This document shows, piece by piece, positions 51,260 to 62,775 of a stretch of 64,000 nt of DNA. The notes under the pieces were generated by a model. It saw only the letters and a program-made list of their open reading frames with translations, did not search any database and was not told where the DNA came from. Location of the stretch: contig OX442322.1 of the NCBI GenBank assembly GCA_949358305.1, positions 2,356,001 to 2,420,000 of the forward strand. Direction: 5' to 3'. The first letter of the stretch is position 1. Each line of letters starts with the position of its first letter. Made by a program: the position numbers and the translations under genes. This stretch comes from Strigamia acuminata (lineage: Eukaryota; Arthropoda; Chilopoda; Geophilomorpha; Linotaeniidae).

Positions 51260-54200
51260 GGTGAAGTTTCGGGCGTTAATTTGACACGTGGAGTTGCTTC
51301 AGGCATCTCTTCCGCCTTTCCAGTGTCAACTTTGACCGGTTGCTTATCTTCCTCGGTGGGTTTAGCTGGCTCAGGCGGCATTGACGTCACCATTTCTTGC
51401 GGTGTCTTTCTTATGTCCACCCTAGCGGCTTTCTTTGTTGGCGTTATCGTGTCTGGTACAGATTTTGGTTGAGTGGGCGGTTGATACTTCGGCGCCGTTG
51501 CATTACTTTTTGTAAAGAATGCTTGAGCTGCTTCTATCAAGTCGTCCACATCCTGTCGCGTTGGCAAGTTCATCTGATATAAAGTGTGTCCAGTTGGTTC
51601 ACCGTCGTCGTCCACGTCATGCACCCATTTTGCTGATGGTGTCATCGGAACTCTGGGTGGTGGGTGTGGTGAAGCTCCCGAACCTCTTGCCGTTATTACT
51701 TTAGTTTCCTTTTGATTGGCCTGAAATCTTGAGCGAGGCTGCATCATTTTGGAGTTTGCTCTGGTGAATTCCAGTTGCTGTTGTAAGAAGTCCTTTCGCG
51801 CTTCTTGTTCCATAAATGGCAGATATTTTAAAAATGTTTCATCAATCAATTCTTGATTATCTCTAAGGAATTCTGCTAACTTCTTGAATGAACTTTCCAC
51901 TGGTACGTGTGTGGTTAAAAGAACACTTTTAGAATATTCTGTTAGTCCTTTTCGAAACTGTCTGTCTATTGTCGAATCACTCTGATGATCGGGCAAACGT
52001 TTCACTAACTCCTCAGTTCTCTTTAAAAATTCTCTAATGTCTTCACCTGGCATTTGGTGCAAATCGTCCCAATATTTCATTAAAGTCTCTCCAGACTCGC
52101 CATATTCTTTGATGAATCCTGCTGCAAATTTATCCCAATTTGTAAATCTACTTTCGCAAAACCAATCTGCTGCTCCTCCCGTTAATGCCTTTGGAATTAT
52201 TCTCTCCAATGCATCTTGTGGATCGGCTCCATGGCTCCTTGCCAATCTTAGAATTTCATCCAGAAATTGTGTTCCTGCTAACCAACTGCCGTCAAACAAA
52301 TCTGGATTTATTCTATCCCACTTAATTTCACTTGCTCGCACTATGCGATGTACCCAATTGACTGCGCAATATTTTCTAATTTTCTTCTGCAAAGCTGCTT
52401 CCATTGCCTTTTGTCTTGCAGATTTTCCTGTCAACCCTTCTTGAATCTTGTCTGAAATAAATTTTTCTAGCCATTCTCTCCCCAACTGTGCATCTTGATC
52501 GTCGTCATGCATTGATCCGCCTTGTCTCGATCTTGACCGACTGTGACTCTCCCTTGAGCCTCTACTTCTGTCTCTTGGCCTGCTTCGATCGTGGCTCGAG
52601 TGATTCCTGTCCTGTCGATCACGATAAGAACCTCCCGGTGGTGGACCTCTGTCCCGACCTTGATCATGCTGTTGACGCGAGTTTCGTCCTTGGTAGTTCT
52701 GTTCGTTTTCTCTGTAAGAACCCCACTCGCTTCGACTTTGGTCGTAATTTTGACGAGAATTTTCTTCATTTCTGCCTCTTTCAAAAGGTTGACCCGTCCT
52801 AATATGTTTACGAGGTTCTCTTTCGCTCTCTGGCGAATAATCACTTTCTTCGTGAAATTGTGCACCTCTTCCAGCTCCATGCTCGGGTGAATACTTCCTT
52901 TTTTCACGATTCTCAGCTGACTGTGCAGTGAAAGTAATTCCTCGTCCTCCACTTGTGTTGTCTAGGTTCACATTCCCTTCTCTATTCGCATCAAGTTGAT
53001 CTTTTAATAATTCTTTGCTCAAGTTTTTCGGATAATCGCTTTTGTAATCCGTTCCTTCTGTTTCAGACCGCTTCCCTTGTCTTGACGGATCTCCCGGATT
53101 GCATTTATCTTTTCCTGGTGTGTTATATTTCTGATTTCGTTGGTCAATAACATTCAGCAAATCTTTATTTCTCGTGGGTGAAGCTGTTAATTTTTTGTCG
53201 TCTGGTGGAATTATTCCACTCACTTTCCCCCTTTTGATTGGAGCTGACGAGTCTTCAATCACAAATTCTGTAGGAACTTCTTGTTGGGACTGAGAATACT
53301 GTACTTGCGCCACATATTTCATTTCTAGTAAAGCTTGCTTCGCTCTCTCTGCCTCTTCTTGAGCTTCGAGGGTCGCTCTACGCAAATAATCATTCTCATC
53401 TTGCACGGCTGTTTCTAACTTCGCTCTCTCTGCTTGGACGCGCTTACGTTCTGTTTCTACACGTATTCGTTCAACTTCTATTTTCTTTCTTTCTTCCAGA
53501 AGGTTTTCGTCCATTTTTCGCATAGCTTCCTTATGGCGCAAATCATCATCTTCCATCCTTTTCTTATCTAATAGCACTTGTCTCGTCATTTCTCTTTGCA
53601 CATCCGCAAGTCGAGTTTTCCCGATATCCATTTGTTTCGTGATTTCGTTTTGTGCATCCGCAAGTCGCGCCTTTTCGACGGCCATCTGGTCCTGCACGTC
53701 TTTTAGCTGCTTATCTAATGCCAATTTGAGGTTTTCACGATCTTTACGATGTTTTCTCGCATGACGATCTTCCATGTGATACTGCTTTATCAGCTGATCT
53801 TCTTGCAACCGTAATCCGTGAAATTCTTTTGTTCTCCTCTCAGCATCTTCTACTGCTGCCGTTGCATCTGCTTGTGTTAGCGGTACGCCTTCTTCATATC
53901 GTCGTGCTGTATCGTCAACTGCATCTTGTGTCTCATTAAACAATTGCTGCATCCGAAATCTAACTTCACGTAATAGTTCACGTGTTGGTGACGTTGTCCC
54001 CGACGTGGAAATGCTTCTACTGGACGTCGGCGTCGCACGTCGACTTTCCAGTTCCTTCACACGTTTTCTTGTCGCCCTGACCATTGCCAATAACTCTTCT
54101 TTTGACCATTTATCATACGGCTTACTGTCTTTGGACTTCACACTACTCGCTCGTGAATGTGTTGGAGTCACGTTATCTTCTTGCCGAAATTCAGTGGTTT

Positions 54201-54435
54201 TGGTAGGTGTCAGCGCAACATCTTTCTGAGTTTCTCCCGTCTGCATATCTTGCGTTAGTAAATTCGGCGACTGTTGTCCGCCCTCTGCGTGTCCATGTTC
54301 AGACCCAGTGGACGGTGTACGAGAGGGCATGAAAAAATATTCAGCGCCGTCCGCACCTGTCGCTCTTCCTCGCGTTTTTGCGCGACGTGAAGTACTCGCA
54401 CCTCGTTGGCGTGTTCTGTCCTTCTTCGGTGGCAT
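51136..54435 (-). CDS. gag: Gag of gypsy element D
   Basis: 1099 codons from the ATG at 54435. The N-terminal part is basic (MPPKKDRTRQRGAS), followed by a long heptad-rich coiled coil about 180-400 (KRMEDDDLRHKEAMRKMDEN, and two near repeats of RLAD.Q.E.T.Q), an Arg/Asp/Ser-rich RS-like stretch about 560-640, a capsid-like region about 700-880 (GGAADWFCESRFTNWDKF), a linker, and one CCHC knuckle (CHNCGQIGHWARQC) near the end. It finishes with CLKNM, in which the slip site lies. Intact. The coiled coil would drive Gag assembly (inference). Layout parallels Gag of A. Confidence 0.9.
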   Translation of the reverse strand: MPPKKDRTRQRGASTSRRAKTRGRATGADGAEYFFMPSRTPSTGSEHGHAEGGQQSPNLLTQDMQTGETQKDVALTPTKTTEFRQEDNVTPTHSRASSVKSKDSKPYDKWSKEELLAMVRATRKRVKELESRRATPTSSRSISTSGTTSPTRELLREVRFRMQQLFNETQDAVDDTARRYEEGVPLTQADATAAVEDAERRTKEFHGLRLQEDQLIKQYHMEDRHARKHRKDRENLKLALDKQLKDVQDQMAVEKARLADAQNEITKQMDIGKTRLADVQREMTRQVLLDKKRMEDDDLRHKEAMRKMDENLLEERKKIEVERIRVETERKRVQAERAKLETAVQDENDYLRRATLEAQEEAERAKQALLEMKYVAQVQYSQSQQEVPTEFVIEDSSAPIKRGKVSGIIPPDDKKLTASPTRNKDLLNVIDQRNQKYNTPGKDKCNPGDPSRQGKRSETEGTDYKSDYPKNLSKELLKDQLDANREGNVNLDNTSGGRGITFTAQSAENREKRKYSPEHGAGRGAQFHEESDYSPESEREPRKHIRTGQPFERGRNEENSRQNYDQSRSEWGSYRENEQNYQGRNSRQQHDQGRDRGPPPGGSYRDRQDRNHSSHDRSRPRDRSRGSRESHSRSRSRQGGSMHDDDQDAQLGREWLEKFISDKIQEGLTGKSARQKAMEAALQKKIRKYCAVNWVHRIVRASEIKWDRINPDLFDGSWLAGTQFLDEILRLARSHGADPQDALERIIPKALTGGAADWFCESRFTNWDKFAAGFIKEYGESGETLMKYWDDLHQMPGEDIREFLKRTEELVKRLPDHQSDSTIDRQFRKGLTEYSKSVLLTTHVPVESSFKKLAEFLRDNQELIDETFLKYLPFMEQEARKDFLQQQLEFTRANSKMMQPRSRFQANQKETKVITARGSGASPHPPPRVPMTPSAKWVHDVDDDGEPTGHTLYQMNLPTRQDVDDLIEAAQAFFTKSNATAPKYQPPTQPKSVPDTITPTKKAARVDIRKTPQEMVTSMPPEPAKPTEEDKQPVKVDTGKAEEMPEATPRVKLTPETSPCHNCGQIGHWARQCTQPPKPVSKEEMRKAIRTLTECLKNM
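51142..51148 (-). promoter_or_regulatory. -1 ribosomal frameshift site of element D
   Basis: A_AAA_AAC in the gag frame (CTA AAA AAC ATG TAA), six bases before the end of gag. The -1 frame is pol. Same heptamer as in A and C. Confidence 0.85.
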
Positions 54436-54539
54436 TGTTAGTCAAGAAAATGACAGAGAAGAAAGAAACAGACTTTTAATGCTAAAATAATAAAAGATGG
54501 AGGTCCCTCAGTTAATTCAAAACTTTTTAAGGTTCAAAT

Positions 54540-54557
54540 CTAAAGGCCAGGCCCCCA
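54540..54557 (-). other. Primer-binding site of element D
   Basis: Minus strand TGGGGGCCTGGCCTTTAG, two bases from the LTR. The first ten bases equal the PBS of A; the match to tRNA-Pro is weaker beyond them. Confidence 0.65.
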
Positions 54558-54559
54558 AA

Positions 54560-56025
54560 TGTTGTGATCTCAAATGTCACCTTTGCAAATGAGATACAAC
54601 TGGTTGCCACGACGGGTCTTATCAAAACCTGAATATTCTTCTAATATTCTAAACAAATAACTTCCCAAATGAGGAGAAATATTAATGATTAAATTAATAT
54701 TCCTTCTCAAGACTAAACTGACTAATAAGATCTGACTTATTAATAAAATACACTTTACTTGCTTGAAATGAATATTTGTTATTTATTCGGGGAAAAATTG
54801 GGTTAATTATACAAATAATGTTAAATTAAACAATACTACTTTAAATAATCGAAATGTTAGTAATAATAGAAAATACGGAAACAATAAAACTTCTCCCGCG
54901 ACGTGGCTGGCTTGCAACGTCGTGGTTTCGTTACTTCTTCTTGATTGTTGCAAATGGCAACAACGCAACTTGCAAATGGCGAGAATAGTGCCGGGATATC
55001 CGGAAAGGACGTGCTTTCGCACTTTTCAACACTACTCACGGTTCTGCAAACTCTCCTCCTCGGCGGCTGGCTGTTCAGGTAATTTCTCGGGCCTGAGAAA
55101 TTCCGTGGCGGCTGGTCGTCGTGGTTCGTCTCGGGCGGCGTCTCGCAATTCGGGTCCCGTGGTGGTTCCGTAGGCTGCGGCGATGTCGTCCGTCTCTCGT
55201 ACGTCTCACACAGTAAATCTCGTATCGCTACTCGATTTCTTCTTGATTAAACGCTCAAGGAGGCGCCCGCTTGTTAAAGTCCAAGGCTAAGACTCCCTTG
55301 CTTTGAGTGCAAAGATAAACTCCCAAATTGTTACACACAATTTGGCTTCAAAACTCTACTGGAATCTCAGCTCAAACTGGCTGTTTGAGCAAGATAAATC
55401 TAGCTGACAAATCCTGTGCAGCAAGACAAATATCTAGCTAGTAAATCCTACTAGCAAGATGAAACCTAGCTGCTTTTCCCTGGCAGCAAGGTGAATCCAA
55501 GAACTTTGGCAAAATATCACAAATCAAATAATTACTGTGTTTGTGAACTGGAGCAATACTTGACATGTTGTGACTGTTTGGAAAGGAGACTTGAACTGAA
55601 GTTGTGGGAGCAATTTCTCCCAGAACTCCTAGGTGAATTGCACCACAACTCCTTATACGAATTTAGATTGCGCCATAACCCTTTATCCGGGAGCAGGATG
55701 CACATCCTGTGCACCATCCAGGGCTGGTTGCTGTGGTGATTTTGCATCACCTGTTCTCCTTGCTCAATGTGGTGCAATATTAAGTATGATTGAGAGAATA
55801 AAGAAATTAGTCTTTTTTATATAAGAAATAAAACATCAAAATATTTATTCTTTTAGATACAGCATAATGATATTTGGAAAAACGTGATGATTGCTCTGGA
55901 ATTCTCAATTTTCTCTGTCCAATAAATATTAAAACACTTGGAAAAACACGATAAAGCACACAAATTATGATAAGAATATTAAATTGTTCTTTTCAAATCA
56001 CTCAGTGACCATCATGGCCACTGCA
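54560..56025 (-). repeat. 5' LTR of element D
   Basis: 1466 bp, identical to 41759-43224 except for three substitutions. The inner edge is next to the PBS; the outer edge is next to the target duplication CCGT (56026-56029). The gag leader of D (54436-54539) is short and without an upstream gene. Confidence 0.95.
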
Positions 56026-56600
56026 CCGTGAAAGAGCATCTATCAATGGCCAAGGTATGGCCCAAAGAGATGCGACTGTCACTGATCATAAAATAGATAT
56101 TTGTTTACTGGTTTAATCATTCCGAAATAGCATTACAACAATAATTGTCATCAGACTAGAATTGAGGGTGCCCAATGTGTCGATAGAGAAAGACAAGTAT
56201 AAGATATCAATACAACTACAGACAAACAGTCAAACATACAATATAATCAATATTCAGAGCATCCAACGGGGATTTCCGGTAGAAACACGAGTTTGTATAG
56301 TTCTGAAAAACAGTAAGATTATGAGTGACCAATGGGACACCAGCATTAAAGAATTTGGGGTCTGATCTAAATATAGGACCAAATCTTGAGGTGTCTGATT
56401 GGTTACCATCTCAGGTAAGTATAAAACGTAGTTAATTCACTAGAATCAATTATGTAATAAATACCACTTTATTCCAGTTAATACATACGTCTAGTTGTAG
56501 TAATCATTACAAATCTTGTTTTCTTCATTTAAACTGCGTCCGTTGATTAAACAGCGCCATCTAGCGTGAAATTTCGTTTACACGGTTCATAACCATTATA
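56026..56600 (-). repeat. C-type LTR, right half (after element D)
   Basis: Continuation of the LTR at 41216: AGTTTGTATAGTTCTG (TATA region), CTGATTGGTTACC, CAG|GTAAGT (56412-56420), AGCGCCATCTAGCG (56553-56566) and a decayed end ACCATTATA where ACCGTCACA is expected. Beyond it the 81-bp repeat resumes. Confidence 0.75.
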
Positions 56601-56749
56601 TGCTCAAACACGGTCGAAAATAATCATATTACTGACTTGATCCTTTCTTAAGTAGAGTTTTTCAACCACTTAATATCCAATTTCTATTATTAATAGCAAT
56701 AGTAATAGTAACCGTAATTAATTTGTATTATTGTTTTCATTTTAATTAG

Positions 56750-56973
56750 GTTCAGGAATGTAATTATTCTTTTCCTTCTTGGACTGACAATATTACCAAC
56801 ATCAAGCAATGCCTTTAACATAAAACACTCGGAAAATGGAACTCATTTTGTCTTTCTATGTGAACTTATCAAAGATGCATTTTACAAAGCAACCGGAAAA
56901 GATATTTCTCCAACAATACTTATACCAACAGAACCTCCAACACACCAACATAATAAAAGTTGTGATCATGAAG
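56750..56973 (+). other. Possible exon encoding a secreted peptide
   Basis: A frame of about 74 codons bounded by TTTTAATTAG and GAAG|GTAGGA. It opens with a hydrophobic signal-like run (NVIILFLLGLTILPTSSNA) followed by a polar part with two Cys and a Pro/Thr-rich end (IPTEPPTHQHNKSC). No ATG in frame. It is not retroelement-like, so it could be a host exon caught between transposons, or chance. The surrounding 56601-57198 shows nothing else. Confidence 0.25.
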
Positions 56974-57198
56974 GTAGGATATAATAATTGTATACCAATA
57001 CTATTGTAATTCAAAACAGATTACTTCAAATTAATGAGCACTTCCCAAACTTCTGAATTGAGTAATGAAAAAAATGGAGATATTGTATGAGACTTGTATT
57101 TTATCATTTAAAATATTTTATGTAACATATATTCATGTTATATCTTAGTGTTGAATTTATGTCATTTAAAGAGTGCTTATTTTTAGTTATCGTATGTT

Positions 57199-58430
57199 TG
57201 TGACAATTTTACTTTTGACTGAACGTATTAGCCTTTAAAGATAAACCTAACCTACCCAAGATAGACTAAAACTGTGCGCTAAGTGAATGAATAATTGAAT
57301 TATACTAACTTACGATCAACAGGTAACATAATTATGTTTAATACAAAGTAAAACGGTGTTCTAGGTTCTGGGTACGTGTAAACGGGCGGCATTGTCTGGT
57401 TGAGGATCCGGGCTGGCCAAGGGATAGGGCTGGCTTCTTGGTATCGTCACAATAACATTACCTGGCTGTATTCGGCCATGTGGCTAAATTGCACCAAGAT
57501 GCTGAGAATCCTCCGCATTTACCAAGATTCATACAATCGATTATTCAATCAATGGAATCGTAATTCAAACAATACTAAACTATAAAAATATAACAAATAA
57601 ACGTTAGATATTAATACTATCGGTGGGGTCAGTCACGATGGTTTTAAGGCCATCGCAGGAGATTATTATGCCTCCATCCGCAACTAAGAGCCATGACGGT
57701 CAATGGGTCGCGAGGTGAAGCAAGCGGTGCCCAATGGCCGGGATTTATTGTCCTGGTAGTCCTTCTCGGAAAATACATTTAATAAATACAGCAGCAATTC
57801 GATTACTCAAGCAAGCTACTGCCGGAAGACACAACAACAATCATGTTGGATATAAATTAGAAAACTCATTATGTAGTCATGGTTAAAGTAACCATGACAT
57901 TTAGTATACAAATTAATTGTTGCAAAAACAAACAAGAATGTATGATGATGATTAAATGATGTGAAAGTACAATCACCATTTTCTGTTCTCGAACTTAGAA
58001 ACAACAAATCATTAGTCTTATAGTCAAGCTACTGAACGCCTAATGCTTTTCAATAGAGAGATCACACAGAAAAACAGAAAAAGCCGCAGTTCCGGTGTTA
58101 ACCGGAGTTTGTAGAGATCTTGAAAACAATAGGATTAGAGGTGACCAATTGGGTATCAGAATCTAGAGATTTGGGGATCCGATCTCGAAGACCAAACCTC
58201 GAAGAGTCCAATTGGTTCTCTTCGCAGGTAAGTACAAAAAGTAATATTGATTCAATGGAATCAATATATGGTTAACTAACATCTTATTTAGGTTAATAAA
58301 TGTCTTGTACTTATTCGTTTAATTGTAATATTCATTATAAGTTTTTTTTTTGTGTTTATACCACGGGCATTTATTTGAACAGCACCATCTAGCATGAACT
58401 TTCACATTACACGGTTTTACAACCGTCACA
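57199..58430 (-). repeat. C-type LTR, reverse, with a foreign segment inside
   Basis: Begins TGTGACAATTTTACTTTTG and ends CAACCGTCACA (58430), with CAG|GTAAGT (58225-58233), a perfect hairpin (58244-58267) and a CTCF-like AGCACCATCTAGCA (58381-58394). A segment from 57844 (TGTTGGATATAAATTAG) to about 58035 interrupts it and is the beginning of copia element E's LTR. Confidence 0.6.
57844..58128 (+). repeat. Start of the 5' LTR of copia element E (repeated at 61816-62107)
   Basis: About 285 bp present twice at about 95% identity by eye (TTGCAAAAACAAACAAGAATG against TTGCAAAAGCAAACAAGAATG). The second copy, 61816-62107, follows the end of E's pol and a purine tract (TTTGGAGGAAAT), as a 3' LTR should. 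Both copies include the same junction with a piece of C-type LTR. The 5' LTR may end at 58765 (GGTACAACA), just before a PBS-like GTTATGGGCCTCAG (58771-58784), the initiator-Met half-tRNA type used by copia elements. Confidence 0.6.
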
Positions 58431-58833
58431 TTTTATGTCATGTTGTGACCGCTTGGCCATCCATAGTTACCCGGGTCACTGCCACACACCGCCCTGCAGC
58501 CTCAAGGTTGTCTCCCTTGTGGGTGGACTGATCCAGTATGGGAGAGGAGGGAGCTGAGTGATGTAGTGAGGGAGAGATGTGAGAGAGATGACAGAGAAAA
58601 GCAGCGACCACCGACGAGACAAGAAATGTCCAAGGCCTGTTGTGAGCAAGGGAAACCCTACCCTGTGCTGACTCTGCTCTCCTCATTATTCACCACGGCA
58701 ATGCTCAGTAGTCTGGTGTGGAGCCTACTGCAGCCTCCATAGGTCGTACTCGGTTAGGTACAACATGAATGTTATGGGCCTCAGAAATACTATTTAGAAT
58801 TAAAAATCAAGCTGGGATGTATTTAGAGGTACG

Positions 58834-61089
58834 ATGGCGTCTAAGTCTGAGCTTGCTGTAACATATGTCGAGAAATTGAACGGCAAAAATTATTCATCAT
58901 GAGCGTTCAGGGTTAAAGTGTTACTAAAGTCCAGAGACGTATGGATGACAATCGACACTGATGAGCCGATCAAGTTAATCACTGAGTCTGAACAGGATTT
59001 CAAAAGACGCAAGGATGCGTGGAACACAAAAGAAATAGAAGCCTTGAACATTATTTTGCAAACCATCGATGCACCGCAATTGAGACACGTTCTCAACAAG
59101 GAAACGGCAAGGGCAGCATGGACGGCACTTACTGGAGAATCAAGGCAAGTTGGCGGAACTGAAGATCCAAAAATGAGTTGAGATGAGCCACATTTGTATG
59201 AAAGCAACATAGACTGTGTCGTCATATTTAGACAAAATAATTTACGTGGGTGAAGAGTTGAATTCAATTAGTGCGCCAGTTGAGGAAGCGGAATTGTGCG
59301 CACATATATTAAAGGGATTGACAGCAGATTATGCAAGTGTCGTGTCAAGTTGCGATGTCATTGGGAGAAGTACTTTGACGTTATCAATTTTGCGTCGTGC
59401 TCTCTTGGCTGAGGAGTCACGCAGGGTGACATTACCAGTCCAGACAGAGACAAAAGCGGAAAGTGCTAGTTGGATTCGTGGATTTGGCAGGGACAATGGA
59501 CGTGGACTCCCGAGACCAGGTGCTGGTCGTGGAAGATCCAATGCTCATCCTGCCATCAAATGTTGGAATTGTGGGTGAATTGGGCATCGCTACACAGATT
59601 GTCGCCAACCAGTCGATCCAAAGATGGCAGCCGAGCTACGTGTTCGAAGATTTGGCCAATTTCGTGGCAATGGTCGAGGCCAAAACCATCAAGCAAATGT
59701 GGCTATGCTCAAAACTCCGGGAACATCACTTGATTGTGATGATTTACAATATGTAATGGATTATGCCATGAATGTTAGTGAAAATTTGGATAATTTACCT
59801 GATAAAAAAGAACAAGGTGCTGGTGATGTGAAAAGTGATTTCACCTGGTATATTGACTCTGGTGCATCATCGCACATGTCGAATAATGTGGATTGTTTTC
59901 ATGAATTGAAATTTTTGCCTGGAAAAGAAGTTGTGTTGGCAGATGGCAGAAAAATTCAGTCAGTTGGTGTTGGGACAGTGTTATTGACTTTTTGGAATAA
60001 TAGCCAACAACGAATAATTAAATTAAATGATGTCAATTATGTGCTATCATTACAGACAAATTTATTGTCAGTGGGACGAATAGTTGATTTAGGATATGTG
60101 GTATGTTTTCAAGATGATAATTGTGTTGTGTCTACGAAAACAAAGCATAAAATTTTTGAAGCATTCAAGATGAAGAGACTGTTTAAAGTGGACAATTATG
60201 CACATATTCCTTCAGCTGGTCATATAACAACGAATGCAAATGCCCAGACAGATTATTTGGTCAATACTTCTGTAGATAGTACTACAGCGTTACCAATCAC
60301 CCTTTGGCATAGAAGACTTACGCATTTGGGTTTCAAATCATTGCGAGACATGGTCAGCGGAAAGTTAGTCAAAGTTATGAACTTAAATGCAGAGAGAACA
60401 CCTGAATTGTGTGACAGATGTGTTGTTGCCAAGAAAACACGTGACCCCTTTCCCGTTACTAACTATATAACAGCAGCGGGTCCCTTTCAAATGGTCCACG
60501 TGGACTTGTGTGGACCAATGAAGAGTCAATCAATAGCCGGCAACAAGTATATTTTTACAATTGTAGACGATTATTCACACGCAATTTTTACTAGCAAAAT
60601 CTCAAACAACACAGGAATTTTCGAATTTTTTGCAATTATACGAGCCTAAATATAGACAATCATTGAGACGAATGAGATCAGATAATGGGACTGAATTCTT
60701 GAGTTTTAAATTCAAGAATTTACTGAAAGACAAGGGCATTCACCATCAATTAACAATACCATGGTCACCCAACAAAATGGCGTCGCAGAACGGAAAATCG
60801 AAAATTACTTGATGCAGCGAGAACTTTACTGATAGATGCTGGTTTACTTATTCGTTTTTGGCAAAACGCTGTTGAAGTTGCCGCATATTCTTGCAACAGA
60901 TCCAGGATGAGACGCTTTAAAGAGGCAACCCCGATAGAGAGGTTTACAGGGCATAAGCCAGATATTTCAAATATGAGAGTATTTGGTTCATTGGCCTACA
61001 CGTGGCTACTTGCTCATGAAAGGTCTAAATTTGACCCCAGGCCCAAGAGAGTGATATTTGTGGGTTACCCATTCCAATCAGCTGGATAA
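58834..61089 (+). pseudogene. Decayed copia element E: Gag, protease, integrase
   Basis: Copia polyprotein remnants starting MASKSELAVTYVEKLNGKNY at 58834. An in-frame TGA occurs near 58900, a frame change near 59170, and another TGA within the zinc knuckle (CWNCG, 59573). Then an open stretch from about 59624 to 60649 carries protease (WYIDSGASSHMS) and the integrase start (LWHRRLTHLG, CDRCVVAKK, MVHVDLCG), followed by more breaks (RSDNGTEF in the next frame, then SLAYTWLLAHERSKFDPRPK). RT and most of RNase H are missing, replaced by an LTR fragment. Copia group by protease-before-integrase order. Not functional. Confidence 0.85.
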
Positions 61090-61665
61090 AGATTTTACGG
61101 GCTACCAACCCGAAGTTTCGCAGGCCATCGCTTCACGATCCATTTACCGTACTATTTCATACGGACGGATCTTCGCTACAGCAAATCACCCTTGAGAATC
61201 CCCAACTGTGCTGCAATCGCAAGTCACGAATTGTCGGGGTCGGTCTTCTAGTTTTTCAGATAAGATACAAGACCAAACAGAAAACCAAAAGAACCGGAGG
61301 TCCGGTGGTTAACCGGAGCTCATATAGTTACTTAGAACAGGCGGAGTTAGTGGTAGCCAATCAGCTATCAGAATCCAAGGATTTCCAAGTTCCTGTTGGG
61401 ATTAGAGAGTCCAGACCTTGCGAAAGACTAGGTCCGAAGGAGTCCAATTGGCTCTTTATTTTCGGTAAGTATAACTTAGTAAATATTTATTGGAATATCG
61501 AATCAATATTCTTCATAATATTTGCTGAGTTTATTCTATCAAATAAACTGCAAAACATACTCTAAACTCAAAGTATTTCTAATTCTGTTTCGAATTGCGC
61601 GCTAGCTTCATATCAGCGCCATCTGGTGTGAACTTTTGTGTTCATACGGTTCTATAACCGTCACA
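61090..61665 (-). repeat. C-type LTR fragment inside copia element E
   Basis: Ends TATAACCGTCACA (61665) with TCG|GTAAGT (61462-61470), CTCATATAGTTAC and AGCGCCATCTGGTG (61615-61628). It stands where RT should be. The left edge is unclear. Confidence 0.6.
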
Positions 61666-61668
61666 AAC

Positions 61669-61768
61669 TGAAAACATGTTAGCTGACATGATGACAAAGG
61701 CAATTGGACCTGAGAAACTCCGACAAGCATGCAAAGATATTGGATTGCTCGATTACGCTCAAACTTAG
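61669..61768 (+). pseudogene. C-terminal end of copia element E Pol
   Basis: A short frame, MLADMMTKAIGPEKLRQ and on to GLLDYAQT and TAG, the standard ending of copia RNase H. It proves that the LTR fragment upstream sits inside E. Confidence 0.7.
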
Positions 61769-62107
61769 AAAAATAATATTGTATTGAATTTAGTGTATTT
61801 AATTTGGAGGAAATATGCTGGATTTAAATTAGAAAACTCATTATGTAGTCAGGGTTAAAATAACCATGACATTTAGTGTACAAATTAATTTTTGCAAAAG
61901 CAAACAAGAATGTATGATGATGATTAAATGATGTGAAAGTACAATTGCCATTTTCTGTTCTCGAACTTAGAAACAACAAATCATTACTCTTATAGTCAAG
62001 CTACTGAGGGTCTAATGCTTTTCAATAGAGAGATCACACAGAAAAACAGAAAAAGCAGCAGTTCCGGTGTTAACCGGAGTTTATAAGATAGAGATCTTGA
62101 AAACAAT

Positions 62108-62775
62108 AGTGTTGTTGTAAGAATGGTTCGATTGGCTCAAGCATTAAATGGGCAATCCATCATTTATGCTTAAGAATCATAAAAAGACAAATGAGGAAGT
62201 GGTTTGAGGGCGGGAGGTTAAGTTAGGTTTAGGTTAGCCAGCGCCATCTACTAACAAAATTGGCTACTAAAAGTGCCAAATTTGGTCCGAGGACAAAATA
62301 GACAAAATGGTCAAAATGGTGGTCGTTTGGTTATGGGGTTGAGCAGATGGTCGAATTTCATTAAGATCGGTCCAAAAAAATGATTGTGGTCAGGTGTCAT
62401 GTCCCAGGCAATAACTCAGATAGATTTCAGGAGCATAAAAAAAATGATGCTTACTCTTCAATTTTTTTTTCACAAATGAAGAGATATTTAATTGCGATAT
62501 GTCATAAGGTTCCAAACCGGTGCAAACTAGTTTTAAAGGGAATTTTCTAGAATGCCCGTTTTGCGGTAGATAAGGAGTGACAAATTAGAATTTTTTTTCA
62601 GTTGATCAACGACTATGAACCCTGAAGGAGTGGGAAACCTATGCCCAAAATTCTAATTTTTCAAAAAACTTAGAAAAATTGTCAAAGAAGCTCTGACATC
62701 ATGCTTAGTGTTTGTTTAATTTTTTTTTCTAAAATTATTTTTTTATTTAAAATGAAATCCATTTAGATTCGCTCT
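62108..62775. other. Gene-less region before the PolB-like frame
   Basis: AT-rich, no supported gene. Has AGCGCCATCTACTA (62240-62253), a few TTAGG-like words (about 62217-62238) and an inverted pair AAATTAGAATTTT / AAAATTCTAATTTTT (about 62584 and 62649). Confidence 0.4.

Larger units (their letters stand above)
41759..56025 (-). mobile_element. Complete gypsy element D
   Basis: 14,267 bp. LTRs of 1466 bp at both ends differ at three positions (near 42106, 42240 and 42501), so the insertion is young. The flanks carry a perfect 4-bp target duplication, CCGT (41755-41758 and 56026-56029). Order on the minus strand: LTR, tRNA-Pro-like PBS, gag, pol, third gene, PPT, LTR. Gag and pol have no stops; the third gene has one TAG. 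It sits inside an older C-type LTR. Confidence 0.95.

Noticed and set aside
62217-62238. TTAGG-like words, possible telomeric repeat
   Set aside because: Only two or three imperfect units, not a telomeric array.
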